The notes under the pieces are model-generated. The model saw nothing but the letters and a program-made list of their open reading frames with translations. It was not told the origin of the DNA and did no database searches. From JAFKFH01 sp017307375 (lineage in GTDB: Bacteria > Pseudomonadota > Alphaproteobacteria > Ferrovibrionales > Ferrovibrionaceae), in assembly GCA_965229335.1 (NCBI GenBank), contig OZ245874.1, positions 6,448,001-6,512,000 on the forward strand: a stretch of 64,000 bases of DNA, given 5' to 3'. This document shows, piece by piece, positions 1 through 7,142 of the stretch (its first letter is position 1; every line of letters begins with the position of its first letter). A program made the position numbers and the translations under genes.

Positions 1-2
1 CG

Positions 3-428
3 CTGGTGGCGCTGGCCCTGTTCCGCATTGCGCTGCCGACCGGGGAAAGCGACCTGCAGCCGTCCAATCACTGGCCCGAGCCGCTGGTCGCCGATCCCGT
101 CGAGAACGATCGCGGCCCGGTGCTGATCCTGATCGAGTACCGGATCGATCCGGCCAACCGCACGGCATTCCTGAAGGCGCTGCACCGGCTGTCGACCGCG
201 CGGCGGCGCGACGGCGCCTATGGCTGGGGCGTCACCGAGGACGCGGCCGAGCCGCGCCGCATCGTCGAATGGTTCATGGTCGAATCCTGGGGCGAGCACA
301 TGCGCCAGCATCGCCGCGCGCTCGGCGCCGATGCCGATATCCAGCGCGAGGTGGCGCAGTATCACGAGGGACCGGACAAGCCCGCCGTCAGCCACCTGCT
401 GACCATCGACGCGCGGCGAACGACATGA
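3..428 (+). CDS. MFS_3-family transporter, C-terminal part (5' end outside window)
   Basis: The frame is open from the left edge and stops at 426-428, so only the last ~141 codons of a larger gene are visible. The visible part starts with the end of a membrane helix (ALFRIALPTG). A soluble tail of ~120 residues follows, with the pattern HWPEP...GPVLILIEYRIDP...RRRDGAYGW...EWFMVESWGEHMRQHRR. This tail is characteristic of the MFS_3 (EntS-like) exporter family, where a ferredoxin-like, antibiotic-monooxygenase-type domain follows twelve membrane helices. The next gene starts within its stop codon (ATGA), so the two are probably cotranscribed. The substrate cannot be told. Confidence 0.8.
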   Translation: MVALALFRIALPTGESDLQPSNHWPEPLVADPVENDRGPVLILIEYRIDPANRTAFLKALHRLSTARRRDGAYGWGVTEDAAEPRRIVEWFMVESWGEHMRQHRRALGADADIQREVAQYHEGPDKPAVSHLLTIDARRTT

Positions 429-1789
429 TCGGCCGCGTCGTTCTCGCCCTGGCGCTGCTGCCGGCGGCGGCGCTGGCCGCCGACCGGCCGACCTACCAGG
501 ACTTCCGCTACGACGAGGACTGGCGGGCGATGACCGACCCGGCCATGCGCACCGACGTCCTCGATCCGATCAAGTGGGTACCGATCGCCCGCGATCCCGA
601 CTGGTACGTCACCTTCGGCGGCGAATTGCGCGAACGCTACGAAGCCTCGCGCAACCCGGTGTTCGGCCTGTCGGGCCCGGCCCGCAACGACTATCTGCTG
701 CATCGACTGTTCCTGTTCGGCGACGTGCATCTGGGACCGCAGGTCCGCGCCTTCGTCGAACTGGTCAACGGCCTGACGGCCGGCTGGCGCGGCACTCCGC
801 CGGCGACGCAGGAAGACCAGCTCGACCTGCTGCAGGCGTTCGGCGAGTGGCGGCCGACGGGCGACCGCAGCACCTGGATCCGCGGCGGGCGCCAGGAAAT
901 GAGTTTCGGGTCGGGCCGGCTGATTTCGGTCCGCGAGGCGCCGAACGTCCGGCGGGCCTTCGACGGCGTCCGCGCCTCGTGGTCGGACGCGGAGGGTATT
1001 CGCATCGACGGCTTCGCCGTGCGGCCGGTGACGGCGGAGCGGGGCAGCTTCAACGACCGCAGCGATTCGGCGCAGGCCTTCTGGGGGGCCTACGCTACGG
1101 TCAAGACCGGCGTCACGAATTTCGATCTCTACTATCTCGGGCTCGACCGCGAGAATGCCCGCTTCGCCCAGGGCACGGCGTCCGAGCGGCGCCATACCGT
1201 CGGCGCCCGTCAGTTCGGCAAGCGGGCCGGCTTCGACTGGAATATCGAGGAAGCCGTGCAATTCGGCAGTTTCGGCGACTCCTCGATCCGGGCCTGGACG
1301 GTCTCGGCCAATCTCGGCTACACGGCCAGCGACCTGCCGTTCAGCCCGCGCTTCGGCTTCAACGCCGACGCAATCAGCGGCGACCACAATACGAAGGACG
1401 GCACGCTGGGCACCTTCAATCCGCTGTTCCCCAAGCTGCCCTATTTTTCCGAAGCCAACCTCGCCGCCCCGGCCAACCTGCTGGACATTCAGCCCAATCT
1501 GACGCTCACGATCACCCCGGACGTGACGGCCAGCGTCGGCTGGAACCTGTTGTGGAAACAGGCGCTGGCCGATGCCTTCTACGCCCCGCCGCTGACGCCG
1601 GTACGCGGCACCGCCGGTGGGTCGGGACGCTATATCGGCCAGCAGGTATCGTTCAGCACCACCTGGAACGTCACCGAGGCCCTGGCGATCGGCGGCACCT
1701 ATGTCCACTACGAGCCGGGCGGCCGCACGCGCGACGCCGGGGGCCAGTCCGGTGACTTCTTCACCGCCTGGGCACAGTGGCAATTCTGA
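425..1789 (+). CDS. alginate-export-type outer-membrane beta-barrel protein
   Basis: This is a 454-residue protein. It begins with a clear Sec signal peptide (MIGRVVLALALLPAAALAA), followed by a mature part rich in alternating aromatic and polar strands (LREYE-like LRERYEAS, FGEWRP, YVHYEPGG). It ends in a terminal aromatic residue (AQWQF), typical of outer-membrane barrels. The segment around residues 130-180 (GGRQEMSFGSGRLISVREAPNV) matches the alginate_exp (AlgE-like) family, in which the protein forms an anionic-polymer or solute channel. The ATG at 425 overlaps the stop of the MFS gene by four bases. No alginate biosynthesis genes are visible, so the substrate is unknown. An earlier in-frame ATG at 269 is rejected because it would put the signal peptide in the middle of the protein. 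Confidence 0.8.
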   Translation: MIGRVVLALALLPAAALAADRPTYQDFRYDEDWRAMTDPAMRTDVLDPIKWVPIARDPDWYVTFGGELRERYEASRNPVFGLSGPARNDYLLHRLFLFGDVHLGPQVRAFVELVNGLTAGWRGTPPATQEDQLDLLQAFGEWRPTGDRSTWIRGGRQEMSFGSGRLISVREAPNVRRAFDGVRASWSDAEGIRIDGFAVRPVTAERGSFNDRSDSAQAFWGAYATVKTGVTNFDLYYLGLDRENARFAQGTASERRHTVGARQFGKRAGFDWNIEEAVQFGSFGDSSIRAWTVSANLGYTASDLPFSPRFGFNADAISGDHNTKDGTLGTFNPLFPKLPYFSEANLAAPANLLDIQPNLTLTITPDVTASVGWNLLWKQALADAFYAPPLTPVRGTAGGSGRYIGQQVSFSTTWNVTEALAIGGTYVHYEPGGRTRDAGGQSGDFFTAWAQWQF

Positions 1790-1898
1790 TCGACGAAGTC
1801 TTGACGCCGGTCACAGCGGAGTTGGGCGGATCGGGGCATAGTCGCTTCAAGGCAAACGACAAAGCCCCGAACAAGATCTTCTCAAAGGAAACCGTGTC

Positions 1899-2408
1899 AT
1901 GTCCGACCTGATCATCATGGATTGCAAGCATGAAGGCGAAGCCACCGAGACGGGCTTCGAGAACAAGATCGCCTGCATCGCCGCGCAGTACGCGGCGGAA
2001 GTGCCGATCACCTACGACCGGACCAAGGGCGGCCGCACCGCCGGTGTCGCGGTGCACAAGCCGGTGGTGGTGGTGAAGGCGGTGGACAAGTCGACCCCGA
2101 AGCTGTTCGAGAGCCTGTGCAAGGCCGACTCGAGCCTGGGCGACGTCAAGCTGCACTTCCTGCGCCAGTCGGGCGGCAAGCCCGAGAAGTACATGACGAT
2201 CGAACTGGGCGAGGCGATGGTCGCCCGGCTCGAGACCTTCGTCCCCGGCGACGAGCAGGACGATCCGACGAAGAACAACGTCCCGCTCGAGAAGGTCTCG
2301 ATCAGCTACAAGACCATCAAGTTCACCTACGTCCCCCAGAAGACCGACGGGTCGATGGGTGGCAATGTCCAGGCCGGCTGGGACGTCATCGCCAACAAGG
2401 CGGCCTGA
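1899..2408 (+). CDS. hcp: Hcp-family type VI secretion tube protein (orphan)
   Basis: A 169-residue protein with the layout of Hcp. It has a short beta-rich start (MSDLIIMDCKHEGEA), a central VVVVKAVDKSTPKLFESLCKADS segment corresponding to the family's 'fTKxvDkaSPxL', then YMTIELGEAMVARLE and PLEKVSISYKTIKFTYVPQ. Hcp forms the hexameric-ring inner tube of the type VI secretion system. A ribosome-binding site (AAAGGAA) lies about 8 bases before the ATG, and a strong terminator follows. No tssB/C, tssJ-M, clpV or vgrG gene occurs in the window, so this copy stands alone. It may serve a distant T6SS locus, carry an effector role, or be a relic. Codon use looks like that of its neighbours. Confidence 0.8.
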   Translation: MSDLIIMDCKHEGEATETGFENKIACIAAQYAAEVPITYDRTKGGRTAGVAVHKPVVVVKAVDKSTPKLFESLCKADSSLGDVKLHFLRQSGGKPEKYMTIELGEAMVARLETFVPGDEQDDPTKNNVPLEKVSISYKTIKFTYVPQKTDGSMGGNVQAGWDVIANKAA

Positions 2409-2419
2409 TCACTTCGGAC

Positions 2420-2451
2420 AAGGCGGGGCCGGCATCTGCCGGCCCCGCTTT
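2420..2451. terminator. bidirectional rho-independent terminator after hcp
   Basis: A perfect 12-bp inverted repeat, GCGGGGCCGGCA (2423-2434) and TGCCGGCCCCGC (2437-2448), has a 2-base loop. It is flanked by AAG on the left and CTTT on the right, which extend the stem. It sits between the convergent hcp and LysR genes and could end transcription from both sides. Confidence 0.85.
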
Positions 2452-2458
2452 GCTGTCT

Positions 2459-3340
2459 TCAGCAAACCTCGTTGATCGCGGTTTCCAGCGCCTCGACGAA
2501 CATGCGCAGCTTGGGCAGCACCAGGCGGGCCGACGGATAGACCGCCCAGATCGACCAGAGCTGGGGCACGGCATCGTCGAGCGTGATCTCGACCAGCCGG
2601 CCGACGGCGACGTCCTCGGCCACGTTCCAGCGCGATTCCAGGGTGATGCCCGCCCCGCCCAGCGCGCCCTGGTGCAGCGCCTCGATCGAATTGGCGGTGA
2701 ATCGCCCGTGGACGCGCACCTGGCGCTCGCGCCCCGCCGCCTCGAAGGTCCAATGCGTCGTGCCTGCGAGCGCCAGGCAATCATGGCCGCGCAGATCGTC
2801 GAGCGTGCGTGGGCGACCGCGCGCCGCGACATAATCCGGCGCGGCGCAAAGCACCCGGGCATTCGGCCCCAGCCGCCGGGCCACCAGGCTGGAATCGCGC
2901 AGCAACCCGAGGCGGATCGACAGATCGATGCCCGCAGCGACGATATCGACGACATTGTCGGTCAGTTCGAGGTCGATGCGCAGGTCGGGATGGTCGCGCA
3001 ACAGCCGTGGCACCAGCGGCGCCACCACCTTGCGGCCGAAGGCGAGCGAGGTGGTGACGCGCAGCCGTCCCGAAACCCCGGCGGAGGCGGCGCGCAGCGA
3101 CGCCCGGCCGGCGGCCTCGCCGTCCAGCACCGCCTGGGCAAAGGGCAGGAACGCCTCGCCCTCCGGCGTCAGCGAGACCGAACGGGTGGTGCGCTGCATC
3201 AGCCGCACGCCCAGGTCGCGTTCCAGCGCGGCGAGCCGCCGGGTGGCGATCATCGGCGTCAGGCCGAGGCGCCGCGCGGCGGCCGACAGGCTGCCGGCCG
3301 CGGCGGCGGCGACCAGAACGGCGACGGCATCGGTGTCCAT
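2459..3340 (-). CDS. LysR-family transcriptional regulator
   Basis: A 293-residue protein. The N-terminal winged helix-turn-helix (about residues 1-60: VAAAAAGSLSAAARRLGLTPMIATRRLAALERDLGVRLMQRTTRSV) is followed by a periplasmic-binding-protein-like effector domain (about 90-290: LRVTTSLAFGRKVVAPLVPRLLRDHPDLRIDLELTD). It belongs to the large CrgA/LysR-substrate group. It diverges from an MFS transporter gene with only 111 bases between the start codons. That is the usual arrangement for a LysR protein that controls its neighbour and itself. A near-perfect palindrome lies in this gap and is the probable binding site. The effector is unknown. Confidence 0.88.
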   Translation of the reverse strand: MDTDAVAVLVAAAAAGSLSAAARRLGLTPMIATRRLAALERDLGVRLMQRTTRSVSLTPEGEAFLPFAQAVLDGEAAGRASLRAASAGVSGRLRVTTSLAFGRKVVAPLVPRLLRDHPDLRIDLELTDNVVDIVAAGIDLSIRLGLLRDSSLVARRLGPNARVLCAAPDYVAARGRPRTLDDLRGHDCLALAGTTHWTFEAAGRERQVRVHGRFTANSIEALHQGALGGAGITLESRWNVAEDVAVGRLVEITLDDAVPQLWSIWAVYPSARLVLPKLRMFVEALETAINEVC

Positions 3341-3350
3341 TATATCGACT

Positions 3351-3372
3351 TTCGTTAAGCTGGCTTATCGAA
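3351..3372. promoter_or_regulatory. probable LysR operator (22-bp palindrome)
   Basis: TTCGTTAAGC (3351-3360), a TG spacer, then GCTTATCGAA (3363-3372) form an inverted repeat with one mismatch, in an AT-rich patch between the divergent LysR and MFS genes. It contains the T-N11-A pattern typical of LysR sites. Its position, 11 bases upstream of the LysR start codon, fits autorepression. The assignment is inferred from position and symmetry. Confidence 0.6.
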
Positions 3373-3451
3373 CTGCCAGACTACCGCGCAAATCGTTATG
3401 GGGCTACATGCTGTGGCCAGGACCCGACAGTTGCCGGAAAGGGCCGGGAAA

Positions 3452-4666
3452 ATGAGTGCTTCAGAGATCATGTCGGACCGCGCGACCCCCGCCATGGGCC
3501 GCGGCCTGACATTCGCGATGGCGCTGGCCTGCGGTGCCGCCGCCGCCAACATCTACTACAACCAGCCGATGCTGGGCGTGATCGAGCGCGAGTTCGCCGG
3601 CTCGCCCACCATCGGCATGATCCCGACGGCCACCCAGCTCGGCTATGCCGCCGGCCTGCTGTTCCTGGTGCCGCTGGGCGACCTGATGGACCGTCGGCGG
3701 CTGATCGTCGTGCAGTTCGCCGTGCTCGTCCTTGCGCTGGTCGCCGCGGCGGTGGCGCCGACCCCGGCGATCCTGGTCGCGGCCTCCGCGCTGGTCGGCA
3801 TCACCTCGACCGTCGCCCAGCAGATCGTGCCGTTCGCCGCCAGCCTCGCCACGCCCGAACGCCGCGGCTCGGTCATCGGCACGGTGATGGGCGGGCTGTT
3901 CTGCGGCATTCTGCTGAGCCGCACGATCGCCGGCTTCGTCGCCACACATGCCGGCTGGCGCGAGATGTTCCTGATCGCCGTGCCGGTGTCGCTCGCTTTT
4001 GCCGCGCTGATGGCGGTGACCCTGCCGCGCAGCGCGCCGCATGCCCGCATCGCCTATCACCGGGCGATGGTCTCGCTGGCCCATCTGTGGCGCGACGAAC
4101 CGGTGCTGCGCCAGGCCGCGATCAAGCAGGCCGCGTTGTTCGCCGCCTTCTCGGTGTTCTGGACGATCCTGGCACTGCATCTGCAGGAACCGGCCTACAA
4201 CCTCGGTGCCGACGTGGCCGGCCTGTTTGGAGTGCTGGGCACGGTCGGCGTGTTCGCCGCGCCGATCTCGGGACGACTGGCCGACCGCTATGGCGCTCGG
4301 GTCGTGGTGCTGTGCGGCGCCCTGCTGGCGCTGGCCGCCTGGATCGTGTTCGGCACCTGGGGATCGGTCCTAGGCATGGTGGTCGGCGTGGTGCTGCTCG
4401 ACCTCGGCGTGCAAGGCTCGCTGATCTCCAACCAGCACACGGTCTACGCATTGCGGCCCGAGGCGCGCAGCCGGCTGAACACGATCTTCATGACCGCGAT
4501 GTTCCTCGGCGGTTCGGCCGGCTCGGCCGGTGCCACCCTGGCCTGGAACACCGCGGGCTGGCCCGCCGTGGTCGCCTACGGCATCGCCCTGGCCGCGCTG
4601 GCCGTGGTCATAGACCTGATCGGCTGGCGGCAGGCGGGGCCAGCGGCAGGCGGTCGGGCTCCTTGA
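3452..4666 (+). CDS. MFS transporter, drug/metabolite efflux type
   Basis: A 404-residue, twelve-helix major facilitator. The N-terminal motif ANIYYNQPML in helix 1 and the loop motif GDLMDRRRLI between helices 2 and 3 are typical of the YnfM/CmlA-like drug:H+ antiporter group. GRLADRYGARVVVL in the second half repeats the loop motif. The ATG at 3452 follows a purine-rich AAAGGGCCGGGAAA stretch. A start at 3398 would add a non-hydrophobic leader and is less likely, and an ATG at 3470 is also possible. It diverges from a LysR regulator that probably controls it. Its 3' end overlaps the convergent Lrp/AsnC gene by 59 bases. The substrate is not evident. Confidence 0.85.
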   Translation: MSASEIMSDRATPAMGRGLTFAMALACGAAAANIYYNQPMLGVIEREFAGSPTIGMIPTATQLGYAAGLLFLVPLGDLMDRRRLIVVQFAVLVLALVAAAVAPTPAILVAASALVGITSTVAQQIVPFAASLATPERRGSVIGTVMGGLFCGILLSRTIAGFVATHAGWREMFLIAVPVSLAFAALMAVTLPRSAPHARIAYHRAMVSLAHLWRDEPVLRQAAIKQAALFAAFSVFWTILALHLQEPAYNLGADVAGLFGVLGTVGVFAAPISGRLADRYGARVVVLCGALLALAAWIVFGTWGSVLGMVVGVVLLDLGVQGSLISNQHTVYALRPEARSRLNTIFMTAMFLGGSAGSAGATLAWNTAGWPAVVAYGIALAALAVVIDLIGWRQAGPAAGGRAP

Positions 4667-5090
4667 CATGGGCCAGTGAGAAGCAGCTGGCGATGTTCTT
4701 GACGCCGGGCAACCCGCCCAGCCGGGCCAGCATCAGGTCGGCATAGGCCGGCAGATCGGGGATCACGACTTCCAGCAGGAAGTCGTGGTTGCCGGCCAGC
4801 GCATGGCAGGACACCACCTCGGGGATGGCCCGCACCGCCTCTGCAAAGCGCCGGGTATCGGCCTCGGTATGCTGCATCATGTCGATCAGCACGAAGGCGG
4901 TGACGCCCAGCCCGACCTTCGCCCGGTCGAGATCGGCGCGATAGCCGCGGATCACACCCTCCTCCTCCAGGTTCTTGATGCGGCGCTGGCAGGGCGTCGC
5001 CGACAGCCCGACGGTTTCGGCGAGTTCGGCGAGCGTCGCCCGGCCATCGACCTGCAGCCGTTCGAGAATTTTCACATCGATCCGGTCCAT
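4608..5090 (-). CDS. Lrp/AsnC-family transcriptional regulator
   Basis: A 160-residue protein with the standard layout. An N-terminal winged helix (MDRIDVKILERLQVDGRATLAELAETVGLSATPCQRRIKNLEEEGVI) is followed by an amino-acid-binding RAM domain containing FVLIDMMQHTEADTRRFAEAVRAIPEVVSCHALAGNHDFLLEVV. The family senses amino acids and forms octamers. Its start codon is 139 bases from the divergent dioxygenase operon (5230-9942), which it most likely controls. That suggests the inducer is an amino acid or a derivative. The gene overlaps the tail of the MFS gene on the opposite strand. Confidence 0.9.
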   Translation of the reverse strand: MDRIDVKILERLQVDGRATLAELAETVGLSATPCQRRIKNLEEEGVIRGYRADLDRAKVGLGVTAFVLIDMMQHTEADTRRFAEAVRAIPEVVSCHALAGNHDFLLEVVIPDLPAYADLMLARLGGLPGVKNIASCFSLAHVKEPDRLPLAPPAASRSGL

Positions 5091-5229
5091 CGGGGCAATT
5101 TCCTACAAAACGGTCAGTTCATGGTGAAAACCTCTAAATCCTGACAATTCGACAGCAAGCTTTGCAAGAAATTTTCCGGCCGGGGCGGCTATCGTTCGAT
5201 GCAGTCCGATCCGCCGAGGGAGGCCAAGC
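5091..5229. promoter_or_regulatory. divergent promoter region of the lrp-like gene and the dioxygenase operon
   Basis: This 139-base gap is AT-richer than its surroundings. It holds imperfect dyads such as GCAAGCTTTGC near 5155-5165 and AAATTTTCC after it. These are plausible Lrp-type contacts, but no site is clear enough to define exactly. A strong ribosome-binding site (GAGGGAGG) precedes the GTG start at 5230. Confidence 0.45.
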
Positions 5230-6006
5230 GTGCTGCTCACCCAGGAACAACTCGACCGTTTCGACCACGACGGCTTCCTGATCCTGCCCGATGTGTTCTC
5301 TGTCGACGAAGTGGAGACCCTGCGCCAGGCCATGCCGGCGCTGATGGCGGCGGCAGGGTCCGAGAACGGACGCGAGGCCGACGGCCGCACCGTGCGCAAC
5401 GTCTTCGGCGTGCATCGCCGCGACCGGCATTTCGCCGACCTGACGCATCATCCCCGGCTGCTTGGCCCCGCCCGCCAGATCCTGGGCGAGGATTTCTACG
5501 TCCAGCAGTGCAAGGTCAACGTCAAGGATGCCTTCATCGGCGACGGCTTCGACTGGCACACCGACTTTCACACCCATCATTCGCGCGACGGCGTGCCCAA
5601 GCCGCTGGCCCTGAACCTGCACGTCTTCCTCGACGACGTCACCGAGTTCAACGGGCCGCTCTGGTTCGTCCCGGGCTCGCATCGCATGGACGTGCCGGCC
5701 GTTCGCGACGTCGACGGCGAAAAATGGGAATTGTGGACCGTGCCGCGCAGCGCGGTGAAGGCCGCGATCGACCGGGCCGGCCTGGTATCGGCCGTCGGTC
5801 GGCGCGGCACGGTGCTGATCTTCGGCGACCAGTTGCTGCATGGCAGCCCGGAGAACATCTCGCCCTGGTCGCGCTGGATCTATTCGGTGATCGTCAACCC
5901 GATGTCGAACCAGCCGACCAAGAAGAACCTGCCGCGCAACCAGCACGAACAGGACTTCGTGCCGATGATGCCGGTGGCCGACGACTGCCTGCGGCCCGCG
6001 GCATGA
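5230..6006 (+). CDS. EctD-like phytanoyl-CoA dioxygenase-family hydroxylase
   Basis: A 258-residue Fe(II)/2-oxoglutarate oxygenase. The metal triad is visible as H110-x-D112 (in FDWHTDFH) and H204 (LLHGS), with R215 as the 2-oxoglutarate anchor. The stretch VRNVFGVHRRD, VQQCKVN, FDWHTDF, DGVPK and NGPLWFVPGSH lines up segment by segment with ectoine hydroxylase EctD (recalled, not computed). However, the Trp of EctD's FETWH motif is His here (FHTHH), and the N-terminal extension of EctD is absent. It is the first gene of a four-gene operon. The GTG start is supported by GAGGGAGG just upstream. Hydroxylation of an amino acid or small cyclic amidine-like compound is the likely reaction; the substrate is unknown, and ectoine itself is doubtful because no ect or doe cluster is present. 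Confidence 0.82.
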   Translation: MLLTQEQLDRFDHDGFLILPDVFSVDEVETLRQAMPALMAAAGSENGREADGRTVRNVFGVHRRDRHFADLTHHPRLLGPARQILGEDFYVQQCKVNVKDAFIGDGFDWHTDFHTHHSRDGVPKPLALNLHVFLDDVTEFNGPLWFVPGSHRMDVPAVRDVDGEKWELWTVPRSAVKAAIDRAGLVSAVGRRGTVLIFGDQLLHGSPENISPWSRWIYSVIVNPMSNQPTKKNLPRNQHEQDFVPMMPVADDCLRPAA

Positions 6007-7142
6007 CGATCGCCGCCTTTTCGGCCAGCTATGCCGAGGCCAGGGAAAAGTTCCTGGCCGCCGCCACCGCCGCCGGCGCCGCGCTCGAAGCTTACGACAA
6101 CCCGAACCGCGGTCCCGATGGCGGCAGCCTCGCCACCGACACCGCCTGGCTCGGACCCGACGACGCCCGTCGCGTCCTGGTGCTGATCTCGGGCACGCAC
6201 GGCGTCGAGGGTTTCTGCGGATCGGGCATCCAGGTCGACTGGCTCGGCCGGTCGGGCGCGCTGCCGGCCGATACCGCGGTGCTGCTGATCCATGCGATGA
6301 ACCCGCACGGCTTCGCCTGGCTCAGGCGCGTCACCGAGGAGGGGTGCGACCTCAACCGCAACCATGTCGACCACGGCAAGCCCTACCCCGAGAATCCCGG
6401 CTACGACGACATCGCCGACGATCTGCTGCCGCCGTCGCTGACCGGGCCTGAGGGCCAGGCCGCCGACGCCAGGCTGCTGGCCTATCGCGAGAAGGTCGGC
6501 GAGCTCGCCTATTACCGTGCCGTCGCCAGCGGCCAGTTCCGCCATCCCGACGGGCTGTTCTTCGGCGGCGGCGGCCCGGCCTGGGCCAATTGCACGCTGC
6601 ATCGGATCATCGATGCCCGGCTGCGCGGGCGCAGCGACATCGGCGTCATCGACTTCCACACCGGCCTCGGCCCGTTCGGCTATGGCGAGATGATCACCGA
6701 CTACGACCCCGACGGCGAGGGCGCGGCGCGCGTCCGCGCCTTCTGGGGCGATTCGGCGACCGAGATGCGCAAGGGCCAGACCGTGGCCCAGGTCACCGAC
6801 GGCGCCACCCATTACGGTTTCATGCGCGCCCTGCCCGATACGCGCGTCACCTTCGGCACCCTCGAATTCGGCACCTACGACCGTCTGGCCGGCCAGCGCA
6901 CGCTGCGGGCCGATCACTGGCTGCACAAATACGGCGACCCGCTGGGGCCGGAGGCCCGGCCGATCAAGGCGGCGATCCGCCGCCAATACTATCCCGACAC
7001 CCCGGACTGGAAGGAAGCCGTGCTGTTTCGCGGCGATCAGGCCGTGCGCATGGCGCTGGCCGCCCTGCGTGGTGCCAGCGCCCCGCGCGGCGAACCGACC
7101 TCGCTTCCCTATCAAGGCAGATACAACGGAGACGCCCGATGA
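6003..7142 (+). CDS. DUF2817 (M14-like) zinc peptidase/deacylase
   Basis: A 379-residue cytoplasmic protein of the DUF2817 family, distantly related to zinc carboxypeptidases and aspartoacylases. Likely zinc ligands are H and E of GTHGVEG (around residue 70) and H of IDFHTGLGP (around 220). The CDLNRNHVDH and FGTLEFGTYD segments also fit the family. There is no signal peptide. The ATG overlaps the dioxygenase stop (ATGA), and its own stop overlaps the next start in the same way, so translation is coupled. In this operon it could release the amino-acid substrate from a peptide or N-acyl form. The role is inferred from fold and context. Confidence 0.8.
   Translation: MTIAAFSASYAEAREKFLAAATAAGAALEAYDNPNRGPDGGSLATDTAWLGPDDARRVLVLISGTHGVEGFCGSGIQVDWLGRSGALPADTAVLLIHAMNPHGFAWLRRVTEEGCDLNRNHVDHGKPYPENPGYDDIADDLLPPSLTGPEGQAADARLLAYREKVGELAYYRAVASGQFRHPDGLFFGGGGPAWANCTLHRIIDARLRGRSDIGVIDFHTGLGPFGYGEMITDYDPDGEGAARVRAFWGDSATEMRKGQTVAQVTDGATHYGFMRALPDTRVTFGTLEFGTYDRLAGQRTLRADHWLHKYGDPLGPEARPIKAAIRRQYYPDTPDWKEAVLFRGDQAVRMALAALRGASAPRGEPTSLPYQGRYNGDAR

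Noticed and set aside
1899..2408. A type VI secretion locus around hcp
   Set aside because: Only hcp is present; neighbours are a porin and a LysR/MFS pair.
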